A stretch of 55,982 nucleotides of DNA from Clostridia bacterium (GCA_017462795.1 JAFTQL010000044.1:1-55982), one strand, 5' to 3'; numbered from the stretch's first letter, positions 17,033 through 25,779 are shown. Notes: generated by a model not told the origin, from the letters alone. Numbers and translations are program-made.

Positions 17033-18469
17033 ATGAAAAAAAGAATTAGTTCGATTTTGTGTCTCATGCTTGCTATCCTTATGCTTCTTCCTCTCATCGT
17101 GGCGTGCGGTGATGATGACTCGACCGATACAGGTATGAATACGCTTTCCGAGGAGGAAAAGGAATTTCTTGACGATCTTGGCGAGTATGACTTTGACGGC
17201 GAGGATTTCAATGTGCTCAGTGTTACCAGCGCCGAGGATACATACACCAAATTCGATGTTGAGAGCTATGACGAGGCTTCCAATGTTGATATGGCTGTGT
17301 ATACCCGTAACAGAATACTTGAGGCGCGCTTCAACATAGCGTTTGTGGCTGAGGACGATAACTATACAAACTGCTATAAGACCTTGCAGAAGGAGGTAGA
17401 GGCAGGTGACTATGTTCACGATCTTGTAATGCTCATCAACCGCGACGCGTACTCCGCATTCATCAACGGTCAGATAATTCCCGCCGCAGAGATCCCACAT
17501 CTCGATCTCTCCAAGGAATATTATCTGCAGGACGTAAACAAGATGTGCAGTGTTGATGGCTACAACATCTTCGCCTACAGCGAGGAGTCGCTGTACACCT
17601 TCCAGAGAGCATCCGTAATGGCTTACAACACATCTATGGTAAAGGATCTGGGACTTGAGGATCCCCGCACACATGTAAACAACGGTACATGGACACTTGA
17701 GACCATGTTCGATTATATGAAGAAGGCGCAGACAGTGGACGCTTTCGGTAAGACTGAGGTTTACGGAGCGTACGGTCACTACAGCTATCTGTACGCAGCC
17801 TTCTGGTTTGGCTCCGGAGAAACACTTCTCAGCAGAACCAAGAGCGGATATAAGTTCACCATGGGAACAAATGAAACACTTATAGATGTTACAGATCAGA
17901 TAGTTGACGGTATCGAAGCCGGTCTTATTGCTCATTGCTCCTCCAATACCGTGAGCGCTGAGCAGTTCGCCGCTGAGAAAACACTGATCCACTCTACCGT
18001 TATCGGAAGACTTACACTTCTCAAGGACATCGATACCTTTGATTTCGGTGTTGTTCCTTATCCAAAATACGACACCGATCAGAATGAATATGCGTCCCGT
18101 ATCGTTGACGCGTGGTTGCATGTAGTTCCTCTGTCCTGCGGTGACCTTGACAGAGCGGGTGTGATTCTTGAGGCTCTCGCCGGCGCAAGCCTCCAGCACG
18201 TATTCCCCGCGTATTACGATGAAATGATCAAGTACAGAATACTTCGCGATCCCGCTGACATCGATATGCTTGAAATCGTACGTAAGACCCGTGTGTTTGA
18301 CCTTGTGGACGTAACATGGAGCGCCGATACACGTGCAAATATCGTTGCTTCCGTATTTGTAAATCCTCCCTTAAAGAATCTTTCAACTGTATGTAAGTCT
18401 CTTGAAAATGTAGTTGATGGTCATATCAAAACGGCGCTTGACGCGGTAAATACTCACAGAAACAAATAG
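17033..18469 (+). CDS. Extracellular solute-binding lipoprotein of an ABC sugar importer
   Basis: A 478-residue lipoprotein with a signal peptide ending LIVAC (Cys25) and an acidic linker, then a two-lobed binding-protein fold (for example RNRILEARFNIAF, ASVMAYNTSMVKDLGLE and WTLETMFDYMKKAQ). It should capture a sugar or oligosaccharide outside the cell for an ABC importer. No permease gene follows; permeases must come from elsewhere. Operators O3 and O4 upstream tie it to the LacI regulon of the sugar-acid locus, so its ligand is probably the same oligosaccharide. The NPCBM-like gene follows 56 bases later with no terminator between. Confidence 0.85.
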   Translation: MKKRISSILCLMLAILMLLPLIVACGDDDSTDTGMNTLSEEEKEFLDDLGEYDFDGEDFNVLSVTSAEDTYTKFDVESYDEASNVDMAVYTRNRILEARFNIAFVAEDDNYTNCYKTLQKEVEAGDYVHDLVMLINRDAYSAFINGQIIPAAEIPHLDLSKEYYLQDVNKMCSVDGYNIFAYSEESLYTFQRASVMAYNTSMVKDLGLEDPRTHVNNGTWTLETMFDYMKKAQTVDAFGKTEVYGAYGHYSYLYAAFWFGSGETLLSRTKSGYKFTMGTNETLIDVTDQIVDGIEAGLIAHCSSNTVSAEQFAAEKTLIHSTVIGRLTLLKDIDTFDFGVVPYPKYDTDQNEYASRIVDAWLHVVPLSCGDLDRAGVILEALAGASLQHVFPAYYDEMIKYRILRDPADIDMLEIVRKTRVFDLVDVTWSADTRANIVASVFVNPPLKNLSTVCKSLENVVDGHIKTALDAVNTHRNK

Positions 18470-18525
18470 GAATAAATTCTTCGACCTTAATAAGTAAGTG
18501 ATATATAACAGAAAGGATCATACAT

Positions 18526-19614
18526 ATGAAAAAACTCATATTAAGCATTTTATCTGTAATAATGACGGTGTCTCTTCTTGCGGGCGCGAGCGTGGTCGCT
18601 TTTGCCGCGGATCCCGCGACACCCGCGCAACCCGACGCGTTTGAACTTATCCCAATGCCTGAAATGGATAAGGATAACTGGGAAGGTAAGCTTTATGGCG
18701 CTTGGAACAGAAGTACCGACACGCAGTATTGGCTTTCTGACATCGCTGTAAAGGGAAATATTGAGTATACTGATGCCGACGGTAAGGTACAGGTATGGCA
18801 GAGCGGTGTTCTTGAAAGCAGCAACACCATAACAGGTAATACCAACTCTCCCATGGATTATACAAATAACTCCAAGGGTGAATATAAGATATTCGGTCAG
18901 CTTACAACGATGGATTACCCCTACGGATATCCCTCCGACAAGATCACTATCGGCACTAAAAACCTCGTGTTTGAAAAGGGTCTTGGCGTTCACCCCAAGA
19001 ATCCCGCGGCGGCGCAAGTGGAACAATACGGCCGCGAATCCTGGACTATCATTGATATCAGCGAGTATACCAAAGAGGGAAGCGATAAGTACAGCGACAC
19101 CTTCTATTCCGCTGTAGGTATTACAAATGTTCAGGGTAAAAAGGGTGCTTCTCCCGGAGTTATAATGAGCGTTTGGGGCGACAAGACAGGTGACGGCCAG
19201 CATTACGAGCTTCTCGCCGAGTCCGAACTCATTTATATGGATCTTATAGGCGAGTTCAATGTTGACATTACAGGCGTTAAACTTCTTAAGCTTATTATTG
19301 AGTCTCCCGATGAGGCTACGACACACGCCTCCTCCGCCACGGCATGGGCGGGCGCGTGCCTCTATAAGGCAGATAACACAAAGACCAAGCCCTCTTATAC
19401 AGACGATTATGTTGAGCCTGTTGTCGATCCCGACGATGAGATAATTGATGACGATGACGAGATTGAGGAGACCGTTGCTCAGACAAATGCTTCGTCCGAT
19501 ACTACTCCCGCCGATGACGGCTGCGGTTCTTCAGTGGCGGCAGGCGCGCTTGGCGTTGTGGCACTGGTGGGCTGCGCGGGCGCTATTACTCTAAAAAAAC
19601 GTAAAGAAGACTGA
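18526..19614 (+). CDS. NPCBM-like surface protein with C-terminal membrane anchor
   Basis: A 362-residue exported protein. The signal peptide is about residues 1-27 (cleavage near VVAFAA). The central part, with FEKGLGVHPK, SWTIIDISEY and the preceding LSDIAVKGN, resembles the NPCBM (novel putative carbohydrate-binding module) jelly-roll domain. Then comes an Asp/Glu-rich linker, and a C-terminal hydrophobic helix (SSVAAGALGVVALVGCAGA) followed by KKRKED. That end looks like a sortase tail but no LPXTG motif is seen, so a simple membrane anchor is likely. Probably helps hold glycans near the cell for the adjacent binding protein. AAAGGA precedes ATG. Confidence 0.72.
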   Translation: MKKLILSILSVIMTVSLLAGASVVAFAADPATPAQPDAFELIPMPEMDKDNWEGKLYGAWNRSTDTQYWLSDIAVKGNIEYTDADGKVQVWQSGVLESSNTITGNTNSPMDYTNNSKGEYKIFGQLTTMDYPYGYPSDKITIGTKNLVFEKGLGVHPKNPAAAQVEQYGRESWTIIDISEYTKEGSDKYSDTFYSAVGITNVQGKKGASPGVIMSVWGDKTGDGQHYELLAESELIYMDLIGEFNVDITGVKLLKLIIESPDEATTHASSATAWAGACLYKADNTKTKPSYTDDYVEPVVDPDDEIIDDDDEIEETVAQTNASSDTTPADDGCGSSVAAGALGVVALVGCAGAITLKKRKED

Positions 19615-19635
19615 TAAATCGTGACTTTATAAGAA

Positions 19636-19681
19636 TACCCTACTCCGCTGTAGATCGTGAAAAGACGGGCGGAGTAGGGTA
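19636..19681 (+). terminator. Hairpin after NPCBM-like gene
   Basis: A 13-pair stem (19636-19648 with 19669-19681) with a long loop, 20 bases after the stop. It is followed by A residues rather than T, so its strength as a terminator is unclear. Confidence 0.55.
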
Positions 19682-19725
19682 AAAAGTATTTATGTCAGAT
19701 ATTTATATCGGAAAGGATATAAAAC

Positions 19726-21441
19726 GTGAAATTTTCAAAAAAGATATTAAGTCTGATGCTCGCTCTTGTAATGTGCCTGTCGGTATCGGTCATGTTTTCG
19801 TCTTGCGGTGAAGATGACAATACCAATGACAGTGACGGTAACGGCACACAATCAACGCGCGAGGATCAGAACAGAGATATAGTTCTGGCGGAGAACGGAG
19901 AGACAAAGTACACTTTGATCTATTCAAACACCGCCGAAAATGCCGTGGTGAGCGCGGTTAAAGCGTTTCAATCGGTATTTGAGGCAAAGACAGGTGTTAA
20001 GCTGTCTTACGATCTTGACTCCAAAAAGGGAACCGATTACGAGATAATCATCGGAAATACCAAGCGAGATGAAAGCAAGGCGGTAGAGGAGTCGGTGGGT
20101 TATCTTGAGTATACGATGGAGCTTGTGGGCAATAAGATAATTATTTTCGGATATACGGCGATGGGTATAAGTAAGTGTCTTAATACTCTCGGCAACAAGC
20201 TTACGGTAAAGGACGGTGTCTGCACATACAACGGCGAAAATAATATAAGCGGTGTTGAGCATGAGCCTTTCAGTCATGTTCCCAAGTATGAGGGCGGAAA
20301 TATTCAGGGCTTCTATAATTGCGACGACGATGTTTATCAGCTCAGCATAAACAAGACCGATGCTGAGGACTATTATAAGTTTATCGCCAAGCTTGAGCCT
20401 GCGGGCTATACCTTATACGCAAGCAATGAGATAGGGGATTGCCGTTTTGCCACTTATACAAAGGATAACGAGCAGGTACACGTTGCCTTCTATCCCGCTC
20501 TCGGTCAGTGTAAGATATTTGCCGAGGAGACTTCCTATCTTCCCGCTACAGAGGCTGAGAATTACACCCGTGTCGTTACCTCGTCCGTTATGATGCCTGA
20601 GAACGACTACAGAGGTCTCGGTATAGTTTTCCAGATTGCTGACGGAAGCTTTATTATTGTTGACGGCGGCGATACTGACAGTAGCGGCGACCCACAGGGA
20701 CAGGTGCCGAGAAATCTTTACAATCTTCTCAATCAATATAAGGTGGGAGATAAGATAAAGATATCCGCATGGATATTCACACACGCTCATGACGACCACA
20801 TGACGGGAGCGCTATCATTCCTTGAGACCTATCATGATAAGGTGGAGGTCGATCTGTTTGCCTATAATTTTCCAACCTACGAGGCGCTCAAGGATGCGAA
20901 GGACGGTCCTAAATCCGAATCCGCCCATAAGAACTATGAACAGACGCTCAAGGGATTGAGAAATAAATATTATACCGATGCTCAGATATTCAAGTTCCAT
21001 ACGGGACAAGAGCTTAAGATATGCGATGCGACGGTAGAGTTTTACTACACTCAGGAGGACTATTATCCGCTAAAGTTTCCGTACGGTAACCATACAAGCG
21101 CGGGCTTTATAGTGGATATAGGCGGCACGAGAACGCTTGTGCTCGGAGACATGGAGGTGGAGTGTAACGAGCGCATGGCAAAAGCCTACGGAACGGCGGT
21201 GGATTGCGATATACTTTCTCCCGCCCATCACGGACTCAACGGCGGAACACTGACGCTATATAATCTTATGACACCGGATATATGTCTGTGGGGTACTATC
21301 AAGGATAAGTTTGACAGAACAGAGTACAACGGTATCAGATCCGTGCGCGGATACGAGCACAGCATGTATCTTATCACAAACGTAAAAACACATTATACCT
21401 ATGAGGAGCCCGTAAGGGTAGAGCTGCCCTTAAAGAGCTGA
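19726..21441 (+). CDS. Lipoprotein with GH67N-like module and ComEC-type metallo-beta-lactamase domain
   Basis: A 571-residue lipoprotein starting with GTG after GAAAGGA. The signal peptide ends VMFSSC (lipobox Cys27). Residues about 45-165 are the same module as in the lipoprotein at 774, with EIIIGNTKRDES and NKIIIFGYTAMG. The second half is a metallo-beta-lactamase fold: THAHDDHMTG (351-360) is the HxHxDH metal motif, and LVLGDMEVE with SPAHHGLNGG resemble the ComEC/Rec2 competence branch. It would be a surface-anchored metallohydrolase of unknown substrate. It overlaps no neighbour and is followed after 12 bases by another metallo-beta-lactamase-fold gene, likely one transcript. Confidence 0.8.
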   Translation: MKFSKKILSLMLALVMCLSVSVMFSSCGEDDNTNDSDGNGTQSTREDQNRDIVLAENGETKYTLIYSNTAENAVVSAVKAFQSVFEAKTGVKLSYDLDSKKGTDYEIIIGNTKRDESKAVEESVGYLEYTMELVGNKIIIFGYTAMGISKCLNTLGNKLTVKDGVCTYNGENNISGVEHEPFSHVPKYEGGNIQGFYNCDDDVYQLSINKTDAEDYYKFIAKLEPAGYTLYASNEIGDCRFATYTKDNEQVHVAFYPALGQCKIFAEETSYLPATEAENYTRVVTSSVMMPENDYRGLGIVFQIADGSFIIVDGGDTDSSGDPQGQVPRNLYNLLNQYKVGDKIKISAWIFTHAHDDHMTGALSFLETYHDKVEVDLFAYNFPTYEALKDAKDGPKSESAHKNYEQTLKGLRNKYYTDAQIFKFHTGQELKICDATVEFYYTQEDYYPLKFPYGNHTSAGFIVDIGGTRTLVLGDMEVECNERMAKAYGTAVDCDILSPAHHGLNGGTLTLYNLMTPDICLWGTIKDKFDRTEYNGIRSVRGYEHSMYLITNVKTHYTYEEPVRVELPLKS

Positions 21442-21453
21442 GGGAGGATAACA

Positions 21454-22260
21454 ATGGCTAAAGTAATATTGCCTTGGAAGGGGGCTTTCCCTCCATTCAG
21501 AATATTCGGTAATCTGTATTTTGTAGGCACTGAGCCTGCCTCGACACACATAGTTGATACGGGGGAAGGACTTATTATGCTTGACACGGGATATCAGCAC
21601 TCGCTGTATCTTGTGCTTGACGGTATGTACCGTCTGGGGCTTGATCCGCATGATATCAAATATATTCTTCTCACCCACGGTCACATAGACCACCTCGGCG
21701 CTGCTCGGGCTTTGACCGAGCTGACGGGTGCTAAGACCGCTCTCGGCGCGGAGGACAGACAGTATGCCAACGGCGAGCTTGATCTCACCTACGCCAAGGA
21801 ACTCGGCATGACCTATGTTGAGACCTTTGAGCCGGATATACTGTTGCGCGACGGAGATACCATAACACTGGGGAACACAACGGTGACAGCCATAGCCACC
21901 CCCGGACACACACCGGGAGCGATGTCCTTTTTCTTTGACGTTACCGACGGCAAGGAGACCTACAGAGCGGGTCTGCACGGCGGTATGGGTATAAATACCA
22001 TGTGCCGTGAATTCCTTGACAAATACGGTCTTTCCTACGATTGCAGAGATAAGTTCGCGCAAGCTATGGACAGACTCAAGCAGGAGAAGGTGGACATTTT
22101 CCTTGGCAACCACATGCAGCACAATCATACCGCGGAGCGTTATGAGCAGGTGATGGCAGGCAACGCCAAGGCGTTCGTCAACCCAGCGGAGTGGGCGGAA
22201 TATGCCGAGTGGGCAAAGCAGAATCTTCTCGGTATGATAGAGAAGGAAAACAGTAAATAA
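21454..22260 (+). CDS. Metallo-beta-lactamase-fold hydrolase (B3-like)
   Basis: A 268-residue protein without a signal peptide. The zinc ligands are clear: LTHGHIDHLG (HxHxDH), PGHTPGAMSF, and a late GNHMQHNH. The pattern HxHxDH with this C-terminal His is close to subclass B3 relatives, but a cytoplasmic location argues against a drug-resistance role; lactonase or thioester hydrolase activity is also possible. GGGAGG precedes ATG. It shares a transcript with the MBL lipoprotein gene and ends at a very long hairpin. Confidence 0.82.
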   Translation: MAKVILPWKGAFPPFRIFGNLYFVGTEPASTHIVDTGEGLIMLDTGYQHSLYLVLDGMYRLGLDPHDIKYILLTHGHIDHLGAARALTELTGAKTALGAEDRQYANGELDLTYAKELGMTYVETFEPDILLRDGDTITLGNTTVTAIATPGHTPGAMSFFFDVTDGKETYRAGLHGGMGINTMCREFLDKYGLSYDCRDKFAQAMDRLKQEKVDIFLGNHMQHNHTAERYEQVMAGNAKAFVNPAEWAEYAEWAKQNLLGMIEKENSK

Positions 22261-22263
22261 CCA

Positions 22264-22319
22264 AAAAGGACGCTGTACGGCGACCTGCGATAAAGCAGGT
22301 CGCCGTACAGCGTCCTTTT
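22264..22319 (+). terminator. Perfect 25-bp hairpin terminator
   Basis: A perfect 25-pair stem (22264-22288 with 22295-22319) and loop GATAAA, begun by A4 and ended by T4, right after the metallo-hydrolase stop. Unusually long and GC-rich for a simple terminator. Confidence 0.85.
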
Positions 22320-22372
22320 GCTACTTGAGAAAGAATTATCAAAGAATTAATATGACAATTTTGTGAAAAATA

Positions 22373-22401
22373 TTGAAAACATAATGAATTTATGATAGAA
22401 T
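22373..22401 (+). promoter_or_regulatory. Promoter of orphan lipoprotein gene
   Basis: TTGAAA 22373-22378 and TAGAAT 22396-22401, spacer 17 bases; about 28 bases before the ATG. Confidence 0.65.
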
Positions 22402-22428
22402 AAGTACATATAGATCGGAGGTAATGAT

Positions 22429-23316
22429 ATGAAAAGGAAATTTGTTTTTTTTACGGCTATACTGCTGATCGCTGTTGCTGTATGCTCGTGCGTAAAGAAC
22501 AACACTGACAGTCCCGTGGTTGATCTCGGAGGCGATGGCGGAAAGACGACTGTGCGCGGAGAAGGAACGGTCACGGAGATGATTCCCGTGGAGGGTCCCG
22601 ATACGGAAATACCCATGTGGACGGAAACCATTCCCGAGACGGGAGTAGGCTATGATAGCTATGACACGGACTCGGAGATCAGAGATACACCGTGGAAGGA
22701 TGTGGCTTATGATATAAATCTTACCACGGGGTACAGCATAGCCTCGGAATCGGTCATCAAGCTTGATGTGTTTATCAACGGTGAATATGAGCCGAGATAC
22801 GGAAGAGTAGTGGCGTTTATCCGCGATAACGGCGTTCCGTCGGTATACCTGGATGTGCTCACCAAGGACTACAGCGCGGTTGAATGCACCAGGATATTCA
22901 GCGGTATGTGTAAAGTTTATATGGACAGCGAGCTGAGAACCTTCTTTGTGTATTCCGCAACCGCAAATTCGGCGGGCAGGTGTGTTCTCAACGCGGGAGA
23001 GTATATGGTAAGTGATTCTGACGCTTACGGACAGCAAAACGAGGGCGGCGCGTTGAAATTTATATCCATTCCCGACACAACGCAGACGCAAAACGTAATA
23101 CTGACACAGCCCGAGGCTATGTCAAGGATGAATATCAGCGTGATGCAGCAGTTTGTCAGTGAGCATTCGTCTGAAATGTTCTGCACGGTTGCCGATACCG
23201 TATCGGAGACAGTGACCTATGACTCCGGTTCGTTTGAAAAGATAGCCTCTGCGGAGGAATATATCACATACGATATACTCAAAAAATTCTATACCGAGCT
23301 GTATGCTGCGGCATAA
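22429..23316 (+). CDS. Lipoprotein of unknown function
   Basis: A 295-residue protein with a signal peptide and a lipobox-like end VCSC (Cys19/21 region). A Thr/Pro/Glu/Gly-rich low-complexity linker covers about residues 25-85. The rest looks like a compact mixed beta fold (for example YDINLTTGYSIASESVIKLDVFINGEYE) with no family I recognise. GGAGG precedes ATG. It is flanked by its own promoter and a terminator, so it is monocistronic between the metallo-hydrolases and the polysaccharide gene. A surface role is likely from the signal alone; nothing more is claimed. Confidence 0.7.
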   Translation: MKRKFVFFTAILLIAVAVCSCVKNNTDSPVVDLGGDGGKTTVRGEGTVTEMIPVEGPDTEIPMWTETIPETGVGYDSYDTDSEIRDTPWKDVAYDINLTTGYSIASESVIKLDVFINGEYEPRYGRVVAFIRDNGVPSVYLDVLTKDYSAVECTRIFSGMCKVYMDSELRTFFVYSATANSAGRCVLNAGEYMVSDSDAYGQQNEGGALKFISIPDTTQTQNVILTQPEAMSRMNISVMQQFVSEHSSEMFCTVADTVSETVTYDSGSFEKIASAEEYITYDILKKFYTELYAAA

Positions 23317-23319
23317 CAG

Positions 23320-23358
23320 AAAAAACTCAGGAGCATTTTTGACACTCCTGAGTTTTTT
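23320..23358 (+). terminator. Terminator of orphan lipoprotein gene
   Basis: Stem of 14 pairs including A/T tails (23320-23333 with 23345-23358), ending in six T, four bases after the stop. Confidence 0.88.
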
Positions 23359-23454
23359 GCCTGTATATTTATCTATTTGCATTTTGAATTTTTATTTTTA
23401 TTGTTGGATTTTTAGATTTTTTTTGACAAATTCTGAAAAAAGTCAAGTCGTTGG

Positions 23455-23483
23455 TTGACAATGAACGGCGTATGTGATATAAT
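23455..23483 (+). promoter_or_regulatory. Promoter of UDP-sugar dehydratase gene
   Basis: TTGACA 23455-23460 and TATAAT 23478-23483, 17-base spacer, exact consensus, 46 bases before ATG. Confidence 0.87.
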
Positions 23484-23529
23484 ATATCTGTATGATTATG
23501 TATTTTAATGAAATTTAAAGAGGCAACAT

Positions 23530-24750
23530 ATGTTGAAAAAAATAATTTTTAACGGAAGGTCAAGACGGTATTTGCTGGTCCTGATAGATATCGCCATTTT
23601 CTGTGTGATCAATGCGATGTACTATGTATTCCCTCAGCTTCTCGGCATTTCCGCGACATACAGCAAAGAGGATTTTACTCTCAATTCGGCAATATTGCTT
23701 TTGTCGGTCTTCGCGAGCCGCTTTGCTTTTATGCTCTATACAAGAGTGTGGAGATATACCTGCACAGCGTCCTATTTTAAAATGGTATGCGCCGAGGTCG
23801 TGGGAGTATGCGTGGCTCTGCCCATCACTTATATCGTTGACGGAGATGTGGCTGTGTGGCATTATGCCTTTGTCGCACCCCTTTGTCTTATCGCAACTCT
23901 GTTTTCGCGCTTTGCTTACCGACTGATATACAAGTACCGCGGAAGCCCCACGGGAGAGGCTTATCCTCAGCTGCCTGTTGCCATTGTGGGCGCGGGACAG
24001 ACGGGAGTGCTTCTCGCGCAGGAGCTGAAGCACAACCCCCATTCCTCGTACAAGCCCGTTATGTTTATAGATACGGACAGCTCAAAGGTCGGCAAAGAGG
24101 TATCGGGACTGAAAATATACCGTGAGGATGACAAGCTTCCCGATATACTTGAGAAGAACGCGGTCCGCGATGTGCTTATCGCCATCAACTATCTTGACGA
24201 CGAGCAGGCAACACACCTGTTTGAATACTATTCCTCGCTCCAATGCAAGGTAAAGATATATGATGTTCCCGTAAAGGACATGGACGGCGCAGTGGGCGAG
24301 TCCAAGCCGACCAAGGGAACTCTCAGGGATTTCAAGATAGAAGACCTTTTGTTCCGCAAGCAGATCAATGTCAAGGACGCCGATACGGTGGCATATTATT
24401 CGGGTAAGACTCTGCTCGTTACGGGCGGAGGCGGATCTATAGGCAGTGAGATATGCCGTCAGCTTGCGGCTTGCGATATAAAGAAGCTGATAATAGTTGA
24501 TATTTACGAAAATAACGCTTATGATATCCAGCAGGAGCTGATACGCGAATACGGCGACAGGCTTGATCTTACAGTGGAGATAGCGTCCGTTCGCGACAGA
24601 CAGCGTCTTGACGATATCTTCAACACCTACCGCCCCGATATCGTATTTCACGCGGCGGCGCACAAGCATGTTCCCCTTATGGAGCACAGCGCGGCGGAGG
24701 CTATCAAGAACAATGTCATCGGTACTTATAACACAGCCGATATGGAGTAA
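23530..24750 (+). CDS. PglF/CapD-type UDP-sugar dehydratase, N-terminal fragment (in-frame stop)
   Basis: The first 406 residues of a membrane-bound nucleotide-sugar dehydratase (PglF/CapD/FlaA1-like), which normally converts UDP-GlcNAc to a 4-keto-6-deoxy sugar for surface glycans. Four N-terminal membrane helices are followed by a sensor-like Rossmann motif (VAIVGAGQTGVLLAQEL) and the catalytic-domain Rossmann motif VTGGGGSIGSEICRQL. The frame stops at TAA 24748-24750 after GTYNTADME, in the middle of the conserved catalytic domain; the missing part continues in the same frame from 24751. Relatives read through here as a single protein of about 640 residues, and this one would be 642. It is a nonsense mutation, readthrough, or sequence error. 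Confidence 0.85.
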   Translation: MLKKIIFNGRSRRYLLVLIDIAIFCVINAMYYVFPQLLGISATYSKEDFTLNSAILLLSVFASRFAFMLYTRVWRYTCTASYFKMVCAEVVGVCVALPITYIVDGDVAVWHYAFVAPLCLIATLFSRFAYRLIYKYRGSPTGEAYPQLPVAIVGAGQTGVLLAQELKHNPHSSYKPVMFIDTDSSKVGKEVSGLKIYREDDKLPDILEKNAVRDVLIAINYLDDEQATHLFEYYSSLQCKVKIYDVPVKDMDGAVGESKPTKGTLRDFKIEDLLFRKQINVKDADTVAYYSGKTLLVTGGGGSIGSEICRQLAACDIKKLIIVDIYENNAYDIQQELIREYGDRLDLTVEIASVRDRQRLDDIFNTYRPDIVFHAAAHKHVPLMEHSAAEAIKNNVIGTYNTADME

Positions 24751-24759
24751 AAGTACGGG

Positions 24760-25458
24760 GTGAAGAAGTTTATTCTTATCTCCACTGACAAGGCGGTCAA
24801 TCCCACCAATATCATGGGCGCGTCCAAGCGCATGTGCGAGATGGTGGAGCAGAGCCGTTCTGACAGCAAAACGGCGTTCGCGGCAGTGCGCTTCGGAAAC
24901 GTGCTCGGCTCAAACGGCTCGGTCATCCCGCTGTTTAAAAGACAGATCGCGGAGGGCGGTCCCGTTACCATTACGGATAAGCGTATAATCAGATATTTTA
25001 TGACTATTCCCGAGGCGAGCCAGCTTGTTATGCAGGCGGGAGCTATGGCAAAAAAGGGCGAGCTGTTCGTGCTTGACATGGGTAAGTCCGTGCGCATACT
25101 TGACCTTGCGGTGAACATGATAAAGATGTCGGGCTATGTTCCGGATGTGGATATAAAGATAGAGGAAGTGGGTCTGCGTCCCGGCGAGAAGCTTTACGAG
25201 GAGCTTCTCATGAAGACCGAGACTCTCAGCAGCACAGACAACCATATGATCTTTATCGAAAAGGATACTCCCTTTACAAGAGAGGAGATAGAAGAAAAGC
25301 TGGATATACTCCGCGAGGCTGTTGCCGCGTCGGATGTTGAGAACGCTCAGGCGGTAATAAAGGACGCTATCAAAAAGGTAGTCCCCACCTTCCGCGAGCC
25401 GGAGGAGGTAAACAAGACAGCCGACAGCGCAAGCGAGATGAAGGCATTGGCGGATTAG
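24760..25458 (+). CDS. PglF/CapD-type UDP-sugar dehydratase, C-terminal fragment
   Basis: The remaining 232 residues in the same frame as 23530. It holds FILISTDKAVNPTNIMGASKR, which carries the SDR active-site residues, and the substrate-binding tail ending EVGLRPGEKLYEELL. The GTG at 24760 has no visible ribosome site, so independent translation is doubtful; the fragment is better read as the rest of a broken gene 23530-25458. Codon usage is the same on both sides of the stop and no other damage is seen, which suggests a very recent change or a sequencing error. Confidence 0.8.
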   Translation: MKKFILISTDKAVNPTNIMGASKRMCEMVEQSRSDSKTAFAAVRFGNVLGSNGSVIPLFKRQIAEGGPVTITDKRIIRYFMTIPEASQLVMQAGAMAKKGELFVLDMGKSVRILDLAVNMIKMSGYVPDVDIKIEEVGLRPGEKLYEELLMKTETLSSTDNHMIFIEKDTPFTREEIEEKLDILREAVAASDVENAQAVIKDAIKKVVPTFREPEEVNKTADSASEMKALAD

Positions 25459-25514
25459 AGTGGTACTATGCTTTTTCGGTTATGGAAATAAACGCAGTGC
25501 TTATGATGAAAACA

Positions 25515-25542
25515 GGACAGAGAATGCGAAAATTCTCTGTCC
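25515..25542 (+). terminator. Terminator of dehydratase gene
   Basis: Perfect 11-pair stem (25515-25525 with 25532-25542), loop GCGAAA, followed by ATTTTCTGTT. Confidence 0.8.
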
Positions 25543-25721
25543 ATTTTCTGTTGGTAGGTATTTGATCAAAGTTTAATTTAAATCCTGATAAACTCTGTTG
25601 TTAAATGCTTTCAGTCTTGTATGAGCTCCTGCGGTGTTGGAGTCGTTAAGGTACAATGATAAATCAATACGCAACAGGGAAAACAAATATAAATGTTTTG
25701 ACACAATTATTTGAAAAGACC

Positions 25722-25750
25722 TTGCAACTTATAATTATTTGTAGTAAAAT
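25722..25750 (+). promoter_or_regulatory. Promoter of ribulokinase gene
   Basis: TTGCAA 25722-25727 and TAAAAT 25745-25750, 17-base spacer. No operator related to the TGTAAGCG sites was seen. Confidence 0.6.
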
Positions 25751-25779
25751 ATATATAACTTGATTTCAGAGGTGGCATT

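Larger units (their letters stand above)
25459..25779. other. Intergenic region before ribulokinase gene
   Basis: About 320 bases without a gene: a terminator hairpin at 25515-25542, an AT-rich stretch without recognised signals (25560-25700), and a promoter at 25722-25750. Confidence 0.6.

Noticed and set aside
21454..22260. Beta-lactam resistance gene
   Set aside because: The metal motif fits the fold, but there is no signal peptide and the context is glycan metabolism; the fold alone does not indicate drug resistance.
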